64,000 bases of DNA, from positions 1 to 64,000 of the forward strand of contig NZ_SLUB01000008.1 of assembly GCF_004799755.1 (NCBI RefSeq), in the 5' to 3' direction. Both the position numbers and the translations under genes were made by a program. The stretch comes from Bacillus timonensis. GTDB taxonomy: Bacteria > Bacillota > Bacilli > Bacillales > Bacillaceae_L. Below the pieces are notes generated by a model. It was not told the origin of the DNA and searched no databases. It saw only the letters and a program-made list of their open reading frames with translations. Positions 51,472 through 60,219 of the stretch are shown here, piece by piece; the stretch's first letter is position 1, and every line of letters begins with the position of its first letter.

Positions 51472-53355
51472 ATGCAAATTAATTTAGTAGGTGAGAAAGG
51501 TTTAATTTTAAAAGGATTAGAACTATTAGGCGATGAGCTCAGTATTGAATTACATGAAAAAGGGTACCCGATTACAATCACACAAAGGGTAGGTCCGATC
51601 CATGTAAGCAACAAGGATGGGAAAGGTAACATCTTTTATCAGGAAAAAATCCATTTTTATCGTGCGATGGGGGTGTGGTTAGAGAATTATCGAAAGACTG
51701 GTGACTTTGAACTGACTGAACAGCCTAATTTCCAAACGAGTGGAGTTATGCTCGATGTTTCTAGGAATGCAGTGTTAAAGGTAGATGAAGTACAAGGGCT
51801 ACTTAGGAACTTGGCTGTCATGGGCTTAAATGTTGTCATGCTTTATACAGAGGATACTTATGAAGTCCCAGATTATCCGTATTTTGGGTATATGCGTGGT
51901 AGATACACAGAGGAAGAACTAAGGACTTGTGATGAATATGCTGATCATTTTGGCATTGAAATGATTCCTTGTATTCAAACTCTTGCCCATTTGACAATGG
52001 CATTAAAGTGGGGATATGCAAAAGAAATTAGAGATACAGCTGATATTTTATTAGTTGGTGAATCGAAAACATACCAATTTATTGAAAGCATGATTGAGGC
52101 CGCTTCTAAACCTTTTAAATCCAAACGAATTCATATTGGTATGGATGAAGCTCATCAGCTTGGGTTAGGCCGGTATTTAGATTTAAATGGATATGAGAAT
52201 CGCTTTGATATTATGAACAAGCACCTAGATAAAGTAGTTTCAATCGCTAAAAGACATGGTCTGTCACCAATGATTTGGAGTGACATGTATTTTCGTTTGG
52301 GTTCAAAACACGGTGAATATTATGATAAAGACGTTCATATTCCAAAAGAAGCAATTGACTCCATACCAGAAAATGTTCAGCTTGTTTATTGGGATTATTA
52401 CCACGCAGATGAACAGTTTTATCGATCTTATATTCAGAAACATAAAGAATTAGGGAGAGATACACTTTTTGCGGGTGGAGCATGGACATGGAATGGAATT
52501 TCGCCAAACTATGGAAGAGCGTTTGTGACAACAGAAGCTGCACTATCAGCGTGTAAGAAAGACGGTCTCCAAGAAGTCTTTACGACGTTATGGGGGGATA
52601 ATGGAGCGGAAACGCCGCTCACAACTGCGCTACCTGTTATTCAACTTTATGCTGAACATACTTATCACGAAACAGTGACAATGGAACATTTAGCCCAACG
52701 TTTCTATTTTTGTACTGGAAATCATCTTGAGGATTTTCTTGTTCTAAATCAATTGGATGAAACGCCAGGTGTGATGAAAAATAATGTAAACTCATCCAAT
52801 GCATCAAAGTTCCTATTGTGGCAGGATCTTCTTATCGGATTATTTGATGAAAATATCCGTGGTCTTGATATGAATGTACATTATCAGAAACTAATTCCTG
52901 GAATTAATGCGGCGAAGGAAAGAAATCCTAACACAGTCCACATTTTTGAGTTCTATGAGCGTCTAGCAAAAGTATTAAGTGTAAAGGCAGAGATGGGAAT
53001 CCATTTAAAGGCAGCTTATGACCAGAGAGATAAGGATTCTATGACAACTCTTTTAAGCAAGATTACTATATTGACCAACGAGGTTCATGAACTTCACAAA
53101 AAACATCGAGAAGTTTGGTTTTCTTTATATAAACCATTTGGTTGGGAAATTATCGAGTTTCGTTATGGGGGACTACTAGCCCGTCTGGCAACCACACAAA
53201 TACGGATTCAACAATGGCTGGAAGGGACAATCGATCGAATTGAAGAGTTAGAAGAAACAAGATTAGTACATGATGGTCCAAATGGGATTCCAGAAGGTTC
53301 CTTAGGAAACCACTTTTACCACCGAATTGCAACAGCGGGTAATTTTAATTGGTAA
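51472..53355 (+). CDS. GH20 beta-N-acetylhexosaminidase, cytoplasmic
   Basis: This 627-residue family 20 glycosidase lacks a signal peptide, so it acts inside the cell on imported oligosaccharides. It has the N-terminal GH20b-like alpha/beta domain (about 1-75), a TIM barrel with the catalytic D225-E226 pair in IHIGMDEAHQLGLG, and a long helical C-terminal extension (about 430-620). Substrate-assisted release of terminal beta-GlcNAc or beta-GalNAc is the family reaction. It follows the NagA gene by 47 bases, which links N-acetylhexosamine release with deacetylation. Confidence 0.85.
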   Translation: MQINLVGEKGLILKGLELLGDELSIELHEKGYPITITQRVGPIHVSNKDGKGNIFYQEKIHFYRAMGVWLENYRKTGDFELTEQPNFQTSGVMLDVSRNAVLKVDEVQGLLRNLAVMGLNVVMLYTEDTYEVPDYPYFGYMRGRYTEEELRTCDEYADHFGIEMIPCIQTLAHLTMALKWGYAKEIRDTADILLVGESKTYQFIESMIEAASKPFKSKRIHIGMDEAHQLGLGRYLDLNGYENRFDIMNKHLDKVVSIAKRHGLSPMIWSDMYFRLGSKHGEYYDKDVHIPKEAIDSIPENVQLVYWDYYHADEQFYRSYIQKHKELGRDTLFAGGAWTWNGISPNYGRAFVTTEAALSACKKDGLQEVFTTLWGDNGAETPLTTALPVIQLYAEHTYHETVTMEHLAQRFYFCTGNHLEDFLVLNQLDETPGVMKNNVNSSNASKFLLWQDLLIGLFDENIRGLDMNVHYQKLIPGINAAKERNPNTVHIFEFYERLAKVLSVKAEMGIHLKAAYDQRDKDSMTTLLSKITILTNEVHELHKKHREVWFSLYKPFGWEIIEFRYGGLLARLATTQIRIQQWLEGTIDRIEELEETRLVHDGPNGIPEGSLGNHFYHRIATAGNFNW

Positions 53356-53383
53356 ATATAAAGCACTTTAGGAGGTATTGGGT

Positions 53384-54727
53384 ATGCCTATTATTCGTTT
53401 TCCGAAAGACATGAAATGGGGTACCGCGACTGCAGCGTATCAAGTAGAAGGTGCAGCATTTAAGGATGGAAGAGGGTTATCCATATGGGATACTTTTTCC
53501 CATACCCCTGGAAAAGTGAAGAATGGTGATAATGGTGATATCGCATGTGATAGCTATCATCTTTACCATGAGGATATAGAATTATTGGACCGATTAGGTG
53601 CAAATGTGTATCGCTTTTCTGTTTCATGGCCGAGGATTTATCCAAATGGAACAGGAAAACTCAACCCTAAAGGCTTGCAATATTATCATAACTTGGTAGA
53701 CAGGTTAGTGGAAAAAGGGATTGAACCAATGCTTACCCTTTACCACTGGGACCTTCCGCAAGCCCTACAGGATCAAGGTGGTTGGGCGAGTCGAAATACA
53801 GTTGATGCCTTTAGCCAATATGCTGAAACTATTTTTAGAGAGTTTAATGGGAAAGTGAAATATTGGCAAACCATTAATGAACCTTTATGTGCAGCTTTTT
53901 TATCAAATTATCGAGGTGTACACGCACCAGGATATCAGGATTTACAGCTTGCTGTGGATGTTTCCCACCACTTGGTGTTGGCACATGGAAAAGCGGTTAA
54001 GGTATTTCGAGAACTAAGAATCGAAGGTCAAATCGGCACAGCAACGAATACCACATGGAGAGAACCTTTTAGTAACCGAATAGAAGATATCGAAGCTTGT
54101 AGGAGAGAAATTGGCCATAACATTGATTGGTTTCTAGATCCAATTTTTAAAGGTGAGTACCCACAATATTTAATTGATTGGTTTGAAAAAAAGGGTGCAA
54201 AACTTCATGTTGAAGACGGGGACATGGAAATCATCCAACAGCCGATTGATTTTATTGGAGTCAACTATTATTCCGGTAATGTCACACGATTTAAAGAGAA
54301 TACTGGATTACTAGATATTGAAAATATTGAAATTGATTATAACCACACACATATAGGCTGGCCGATTTATGCAGACGGCTTTTATAAAGTGTTTCAATAT
54401 CTCGCACAGCGGTATGGGAAAATTCCTTTATTTATTACGGAAAATGGGGCTTGTTGTATGGATGAACTTGTAAACGGGAAAGTGGATGATCAAGACCGAA
54501 TCAACTATTACAAGCAGCATCTAACAGCTGTGAGTAGAGCTATAGAATCAGGGATTCCTATTCTTGGTTATCTAGCATGGTCATTATTAGATAACTTTGA
54601 GTGGGCAGACGGTTACGGAAAACGATTTGGTCTTGTTTATGTAGACTTTCAAACTTTGGAGCGCATTCAGAAAGAAAGTTACACCTGGTATAAAAAAGTA
54701 ATTGCTAATGGATGGATAGAAATATAA
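53384..54727 (+). CDS. GH1 beta-glycosidase
   Basis: This 447-residue family 1 glycosidase has the acid/base E166 in TINEPL and nucleophile E353 in FITENGA. The N-terminal signature FPKDMKWGTATAAYQVEGA and the TLYHWDLPQALQDQGGW strand are typical. It is cytoplasmic. There is no phosphate-binding loop that would mark a 6-phospho-beta-glucosidase, which agrees with ABC rather than PTS uptake. It should cleave beta-glucosides or beta-galactosides of the imported glycan. The ATG at 53384 is eight bases from AGGAGG; a TTG at 53378 is too close. Confidence 0.9.
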   Translation: MPIIRFPKDMKWGTATAAYQVEGAAFKDGRGLSIWDTFSHTPGKVKNGDNGDIACDSYHLYHEDIELLDRLGANVYRFSVSWPRIYPNGTGKLNPKGLQYYHNLVDRLVEKGIEPMLTLYHWDLPQALQDQGGWASRNTVDAFSQYAETIFREFNGKVKYWQTINEPLCAAFLSNYRGVHAPGYQDLQLAVDVSHHLVLAHGKAVKVFRELRIEGQIGTATNTTWREPFSNRIEDIEACRREIGHNIDWFLDPIFKGEYPQYLIDWFEKKGAKLHVEDGDMEIIQQPIDFIGVNYYSGNVTRFKENTGLLDIENIEIDYNHTHIGWPIYADGFYKVFQYLAQRYGKIPLFITENGACCMDELVNGKVDDQDRINYYKQHLTAVSRAIESGIPILGYLAWSLLDNFEWADGYGKRFGLVYVDFQTLERIQKESYTWYKKVIANGWIEI

Positions 54728-54775
54728 AACATCTAAAGACGCAACTTCGAGAATAAAAGGATAGAGGTGGATTGT

Positions 54776-55759
54776 ATGCAAAACGTTTTATTGATTGGTG
54801 CAGGAACAATGGGGAAGGAGCATGCTAGTTCTTATTACGATATGGAAGATGTTTGTGTTGTAGGAATCGTTGACACTCGAATCGATCAAGCTCAGCAAAT
54901 TATCGGTGAGCATGATACAAAAATTTTTCAAACTTTAGAAGAAGCGGTAAATAATATGGAACAAATTGATGTGATTGATGTTTGTGTTCCAACTTTCTTG
55001 CATAAAGAGTATGTGATAAAAGCTGCGGATTATGGAATTGATGTAATATGCGAAAAACCATTAGCTTACACTCTTGAAGATGCACGTGAAATGTTAGAGT
55101 ACTGTGATAAGAAAAATGTGAAATTGTTTATAGGGCATGTTGTTCGTTTCTTCCCACAGTATGCAAAAGCAAAGGAACTTGTTGCAAATGGCTCAATTGG
55201 TGATATTGGTGTCGTTCGAACAAGGCGTGGCGGGCATTTTCCGGCAGGGTGGAGAGATTGGTATTCAGACCAAACAAAAAGTGGTGGAGTGATCTTAGAT
55301 TTAATCATCCATGATTTTGATTTTCTGCGTTGGAACTTTGGTGAAGTGGAGCGAGTATTTGCGAAAGGACTGCCTGATCTCGACTATGCCATTGTGACAT
55401 TGGTTTTTAAAACAGGAGTTATCGCACACGTTGAAGGTTCATGGAGGCATCAAACGTTTTCCACCCAATTTGAATTTGCTGGTAAAAGTGGGATTATCGA
55501 ATATGATAGTTTAAAAGAAGAACCGGTTTTACTTTCAATTAATCAATCAATTGATGAAAAAAGTGGAGTAGAGGTACCTCAAAGTCCTTTGAAAAGATCG
55601 CCATATTATATTGAACTACAGCATTTCTTGAACAGTTTGAAAACAAATGAAACGCCAATTGTGACAGCAGAAGATGCGTATAAAGCAATGGAAATATCAG
55701 TCGCTGCCCTTCAATCTATAAAAACAGGTTTACCTGTCATACTAAAGGGGGAAAACTGA
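54776..55759 (+). CDS. Gfo/Idh/MocA-family oxidoreductase 2
   Basis: This 327-residue dehydrogenase has a classical Rossmann start, VLLIGAGTMGKEHASSY, and the EKP motif VICEKPLAY with K94. The second-domain SGGVILDLIIHDFDFLRW carries the conserved D...H pair. It is expected to oxidise or reduce a sugar or cyclitol hydroxyl with NAD(P). The ATG at 54776 is six bases from GAGGTG, better than a GTG at 54767. One base separates it from the next Gfo/Idh/MocA gene, so the two are probably made together and may act on successive steps. Confidence 0.85.
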   Translation: MQNVLLIGAGTMGKEHASSYYDMEDVCVVGIVDTRIDQAQQIIGEHDTKIFQTLEEAVNNMEQIDVIDVCVPTFLHKEYVIKAADYGIDVICEKPLAYTLEDAREMLEYCDKKNVKLFIGHVVRFFPQYAKAKELVANGSIGDIGVVRTRRGGHFPAGWRDWYSDQTKSGGVILDLIIHDFDFLRWNFGEVERVFAKGLPDLDYAIVTLVFKTGVIAHVEGSWRHQTFSTQFEFAGKSGIIEYDSLKEEPVLLSINQSIDEKSGVEVPQSPLKRSPYYIELQHFLNSLKTNETPIVTAEDAYKAMEISVAALQSIKTGLPVILKGEN

Positions 55760-55760
55760 C

Positions 55761-56735
55761 ATGAAAATTGGAATCATTAGCTTCGCCCATATGCATGCAA
55801 ATAGTTACGCAGCTGCCATAAAGGAAATGGCAGGTGTCACATTAACTGGAATAGCCGATGAAAATGAGGAAAGAGGGTCTAAAAGTTCACAACTTTTTGA
55901 CACAGTATATTATAAAAATTATCAACATTTACTTGACTCTGATATCGATGCGGTTATTGTGACATCAGAAAATAATTTGCACCATCAACATGTAATTGCT
56001 GCTGCTAAAGCAGGCAAACATGTTCTATGTGAAAAGCCATTAGCTACCAATTTAAAAGATATCGAAGAAATGATTCGTGTTTGTAAACAAAATGGAGTTC
56101 TGTTAGGAACAGCTTTCCCTGTCCGATTTAATACACCTATTCAACATGCTAAAAAAGTGTTGGAAGAAGGTGTATTAGGAGATATTTTAGCGATTAAGGG
56201 AACAAATCGGGGAACGAATCCAGGTGGCTGGTTTATTGACAAGGCGAAATCAGGCGGTGGAGCGGTACTCGATCATACGGTCCATGTTGTCGATATCATG
56301 AGATGGTTTACAGGGGCAGAAGTGAAGGAAGTTTACGCAGAAATTGGAAATGTCTATATCAATCATCAGATTGATGATTGTGGGATCCTTACAATGGAAT
56401 TTACTAATGGAATGTTTGCAACTCTAGATTGTAGTTGGTCAAGAAATAGCGCCTATCCTACCTGGGGCGATGTAACAATGGAAATTATCGGGACAAATGG
56501 TACTTTGAAAATTGACGCGTTCTCTCAAAAATTCGATTTCTATTCCAATCAAGAGGGTGTCAATTGGATTGGTTGGGGAGATGATATGGACACCGGTCTG
56601 ATAGAGGATTTCATTGCAAGTGTAAGAGAAGGTAGAGCCCCTCTAGCAACCGGTCATTCAGGAATGAAAGCGGTAGAAGTAGCGTTAGCAGCCTATCAAT
56701 CTTTCGAGAAAAAAGCACCTGTAAAATTGATTTAA
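55761..56735 (+). CDS. Gfo/Idh/MocA-family oxidoreductase 3
   Basis: This 324-residue dehydrogenase has the N-terminus KIGIISFAHMHANSYAAAI in place of the standard GxGxxG, a variant glycine loop also seen in protein 1 of the locus. The EKP motif is LCEKPLAT with K92, and SGGGAVLDHTVHVVDIMRW supplies the catalytic D and H. The unusual loop suggests an altered cofactor grip or a tightly bound NAD. AAGGGGG lies eight bases before the ATG. It is part of the same operon as its neighbours. Confidence 0.85.
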   Translation: MKIGIISFAHMHANSYAAAIKEMAGVTLTGIADENEERGSKSSQLFDTVYYKNYQHLLDSDIDAVIVTSENNLHHQHVIAAAKAGKHVLCEKPLATNLKDIEEMIRVCKQNGVLLGTAFPVRFNTPIQHAKKVLEEGVLGDILAIKGTNRGTNPGGWFIDKAKSGGGAVLDHTVHVVDIMRWFTGAEVKEVYAEIGNVYINHQIDDCGILTMEFTNGMFATLDCSWSRNSAYPTWGDVTMEIIGTNGTLKIDAFSQKFDFYSNQEGVNWIGWGDDMDTGLIEDFIASVREGRAPLATGHSGMKAVEVALAAYQSFEKKAPVKLI

Positions 56736-56757
56736 ATGGATAAAAAGAGGTGATAAA

Positions 56758-58335
56758 ATGGTAGTTTTTCATGAACTACAAGCTGATATAGTGATTGTAG
56801 GTGCGGGAATAGGAGGATGTGCGGCTGCATTATCCGCCTTACAATCTGGAAAAACGGTCCTCTTAACCGAGGAGACAAAATGGATTGGTGGTCAAATAAC
56901 AAACCAAGGAGTGCCACCAGATGAGCATCCATGGATTGAAAGCTTTGGAGCCACAAGAAGCTATCGTACTTTTCGAAAAAAAATTAGAGAATACTATCTT
57001 ACGAATTTTCAAGTTTTGAATACGGAACGAATAAATGATCAATTTAATCCTGGATCTGCCATTGTAAGTAAAATAAGTCATGAGCCAAGAGTTGCTTTAC
57101 GGGTGCTTTACGATATGCTAGCACCTTATTTAAGCAATGGGAAACTAACCTTATTATCAGAATATAAAATAATAACAGCTGAAACAGATCAAGATTACGT
57201 TCAAGCTGTTACCGTTCAGCATTCTAGTTCAGGAAATACCTACCATTTAAAGGGAAAGTACTTTTTGGATGCAACAGAAATGGGGGATGTATTACCACTT
57301 GCTGGTGTAGAGTATGTAATTGGTGCTGAATCTCAGGATGAAACCGCTGAAGCTCATGCACCAAAGGATGCAGAACCCTTTAATATGCAGGCGTTTACAT
57401 ACTGCTTTGCCATTGATCATATAGATGGAGAAAATCATACAATTGAAAAGCCTGCTCAATATGAGTTTTGGAAAAACTATCAAGCTGAATTCTGGCCAGC
57501 CAAACAATTAAGCTGGTGGGGGGTTGTCCCTCATACATTGGAACCGATTGAGTATTCTTTATTTTACGAGCCTAATCGCTTTTCACTATGGAATTACCGG
57601 AGAATTATCGATAAAAATAATTTTGAAGAAGGTACGTTTCAAAGTGATATTACAATCGTCAATTGGCCACAAAATGATTACTGGTTAGGTCCTATTATTG
57701 ACGTAACTGAAGAAGAAAAAGAAAAACATCTAAATAATGCCAAACAATTAAGCTTGTCTTTACTTTATTGGATGCAAACGGAAGCACCTCGGCCAGATGG
57801 TGGAAAAGGGTATCCTGGGATTAGGTTAAGAAAGGATATTTTAGGAACAGAAGATGGCTTGGCTATGTATCCTTATATCCGTGAATCGAGGAGAATAAAA
57901 GCCCAATTTACAGTAAAGGAACAACATGTCAGTGGTGAATTGGAAGGAAAAGAAAGTGCAACGTATTTTCCTGATAGTGTTGGAATCGGAAGTTATCGCT
58001 TAGACTTGCATCCGAGTACAGGAATGAATACATATATTGATTTTTCTTCTCATCCATTCCAAATTCCACTCGGAAGTTTACTGCCTATTCGAGTTAAAAA
58101 TTTGTTGCCAGCCAGTAAAAATATTGGGACTACTCATATTACGAATGGTTGTTATCGACTTCATCCGGTGGAATGGAATATCGGAGAAGCAGCAGGTCAT
58201 CTTGCAGCATATTGTATTGACCATGACATTATCCCGCATGAAGTGAGACATATAGAAGAAAAATTAAAGGACTTCCAGTCGCGTTTAGTGAAAGCGGGAA
58301 TTGAACTTGAGTGGCCAAAAATTTATAAAATATGA
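56758..58335 (+). CDS. FAD-dependent oxidoreductase (PF12831 type) 2
   Basis: This 525-residue flavoprotein has the FAD-binding motif DIVIVGAGIGGCAAALSALQ (about residues 10-29) followed by EETKWIGGQITNQGVPPD. The middle has YPYIRESRRIKAQF and the C-terminus ITNGCYRLHPVEWNIGEAAG. The layout matches the flavoprotein at 37383-38978 but the two are clearly diverged. Electron acceptor and substrate are unknown. Within the operon it follows three-gene dehydrogenase and glycosidase modules, consistent with oxidation of a released sugar. Confidence 0.8.
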   Translation: MVVFHELQADIVIVGAGIGGCAAALSALQSGKTVLLTEETKWIGGQITNQGVPPDEHPWIESFGATRSYRTFRKKIREYYLTNFQVLNTERINDQFNPGSAIVSKISHEPRVALRVLYDMLAPYLSNGKLTLLSEYKIITAETDQDYVQAVTVQHSSSGNTYHLKGKYFLDATEMGDVLPLAGVEYVIGAESQDETAEAHAPKDAEPFNMQAFTYCFAIDHIDGENHTIEKPAQYEFWKNYQAEFWPAKQLSWWGVVPHTLEPIEYSLFYEPNRFSLWNYRRIIDKNNFEEGTFQSDITIVNWPQNDYWLGPIIDVTEEEKEKHLNNAKQLSLSLLYWMQTEAPRPDGGKGYPGIRLRKDILGTEDGLAMYPYIRESRRIKAQFTVKEQHVSGELEGKESATYFPDSVGIGSYRLDLHPSTGMNTYIDFSSHPFQIPLGSLLPIRVKNLLPASKNIGTTHITNGCYRLHPVEWNIGEAAGHLAAYCIDHDIIPHEVRHIEEKLKDFQSRLVKAGIELEWPKIYKI

Positions 58336-58361
58336 TCTAAGAATAAAAGTGGTGATACGGA

Positions 58362-60203
58362 ATGATCGCACTAGTCGACAAAAGTATGGAAATGAAGAAT
58401 CTAGTTCGCTTCAATCATTATTTTTCAAATATCAATGAACTTTTACATGAAGATCTCCATCAATATACATGTATTTTTATTAATGGTCTAAACAAAGGAA
58501 AACCAATGAAATTGTCATATGAGATACTTGAAAAGCTATGGAACTTTGTGGAACATGGTGGGATTTTGTATGGGGAGCTCATCAATTGTGATGACTTCCC
58601 ATCCTCTCGTCTTTTTGGGTTCAAGCAAAACTTTTCGGTGACCCATTGCCGTTTAGAAAAACTGGTGATTTCACGTGATAATTCCCTTTGTAAAAAAGGA
58701 CAGCTTCTCGAATGGCATGGTCCCTTTTTAACAGGCTTTACTTTCGACACCGAAAGACTGCTAAATATCGGTCATTTTAGAGAGACACATTGTACGGAAG
58801 AAGAAGGGAAATATCCTGGTATTGTTGTTAAAAATCATGGGAAAGGAAGAACCATTTTTTCGACTTTTTCTTTTTTGGGCAATGACCACAATTGGATGTT
58901 ACGACCTAATTGGCTATGGAACCAAGTTATGAAATGGTTGCAAATGGAGTATCACTTGCCATTAAAAAGCAAACAATTGGTTATTCAGCCTTCAAAGGAA
59001 AACAATCTTGAAAAAACTATTGAAAAGGGTATGAATTGGTTTTTAACCTCGGGAATTTTGCCGAAGGAAGATGGAAGTCTTGGAATTTATGAAAATGTCC
59101 ATTCCATTCGAAGCGATATTAGTAAGGATTTCCGTCCGGATTGCCATGCACATACTGCGCTTTTATTTTACCTTTATGGAAAATATACGAATGAACCTAC
59201 ATGGATAGAGAGGTCTCAAAATTTACTAAACTACTTATTTGAAGCAGGCTATCAGGATACAGATCCTGATTCAGCTACGTATGGTTTCTGGAAATGGTTT
59301 CAAAGCCCGAAGGAAAAACCAGATCAACTATTTTCCGATGATAATAGTTGGGTAGCACTTGTTCTATTATATCTATACCGTAAAACCGGTAATACAGAAT
59401 ACAAAGAGAGAGGCTTATTAACAGCTTATGCTCTTTTACACACACAAAATAAAAACGGACTTCGACCGGAGTGTATTCGGGAAAAAGAATTACTTGACCA
59501 TGGGACCGCATATTTCAGAAATTCAACCATGTCCAGTATGAATCCCCATTTTGAAGCAATCGTTCATTCGACATTTATCCAAGCTTATCTTGTCTCAAAG
59601 GATGACACCTTTTTACAAACTGCATATCAAGGTACGTTAACATTGCTTGATAATAAACGAGATTTAAAGTTTATGTATAGTAAAACGGCTGGATATAGTA
59701 GATTCTTATTGTCCTTAGCACAAGTATATGCCGTTACAAAGGATGAAACCATACTAAAAGAGCTACATGAAGTAATTGATTACTTAGCTAAAAATCAACA
59801 TGAATCAGGTGGAATTGAGGAACGTGATAATCCAGATCCTGACCGTTATGGTACAGAGGATACAGGAGTGTTCCGAATGAACGGGGAAGGGATTGCGGAT
59901 CAATTGTATACGAATAACTTTTTGCTCATGAATGCATGGGAGGCATGGAAAGCTACGTGCGACCCAACAGTGAAAAAGTTTTATGAAAAGCTTGTTCGTT
60001 TTTTATCTAGCATTCAAATTACTTCTCCAAAACTGGAGTTTAATGGTGGCTGGATGCGCTCTTTTCATCTAGAAAGTGGTGAGTACTTTGGCAATAATGG
60101 TGACACTGGCTGGGGAGCATATGTGATAGAAAGTGGATGGACGAATGCAATCATCCTTTCAGGACTTATTTTAAGAGAAATAGATCAATCATTACTGGAT
60201 TAG
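58362..60203 (+). CDS. two-domain protein: GATase-like plus alpha/alpha toroid, probable new glycan enzyme
   Basis: This 613-residue cytoplasmic protein is not recognised as a characterised family. The N-terminal part (about 1-200) has the pattern of a glutamine-amidotransferase-like/trimerisation domain seen in some glycosidases (VEHGGILYGELINCDDF, RTIFSTFSFLGND). The C-terminal part (about 215-605) is a helix-rich alpha/alpha-toroid-like region with FRPDCHAHTALLFYLYG, LFSDDNSWVALVLLYLYRKT and DTGWGAYVIESGWTNAIIL. Conserved-looking acids and histidines cluster in these loops. It could be a glycoside hydrolase, unsaturated glucuronyl hydrolase-like enzyme or epimerase. Signals favour an enzyme on the same substrate as its operon partners. 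Confidence 0.6.
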   Translation: MIALVDKSMEMKNLVRFNHYFSNINELLHEDLHQYTCIFINGLNKGKPMKLSYEILEKLWNFVEHGGILYGELINCDDFPSSRLFGFKQNFSVTHCRLEKLVISRDNSLCKKGQLLEWHGPFLTGFTFDTERLLNIGHFRETHCTEEEGKYPGIVVKNHGKGRTIFSTFSFLGNDHNWMLRPNWLWNQVMKWLQMEYHLPLKSKQLVIQPSKENNLEKTIEKGMNWFLTSGILPKEDGSLGIYENVHSIRSDISKDFRPDCHAHTALLFYLYGKYTNEPTWIERSQNLLNYLFEAGYQDTDPDSATYGFWKWFQSPKEKPDQLFSDDNSWVALVLLYLYRKTGNTEYKERGLLTAYALLHTQNKNGLRPECIREKELLDHGTAYFRNSTMSSMNPHFEAIVHSTFIQAYLVSKDDTFLQTAYQGTLTLLDNKRDLKFMYSKTAGYSRFLLSLAQVYAVTKDETILKELHEVIDYLAKNQHESGGIEERDNPDPDRYGTEDTGVFRMNGEGIADQLYTNNFLLMNAWEAWKATCDPTVKKFYEKLVRFLSSIQITSPKLEFNGGWMRSFHLESGEYFGNNGDTGWGAYVIESGWTNAIILSGLILREIDQSLLD

Positions 60204-60219
60204 TGTGAGGAGGTGCACA

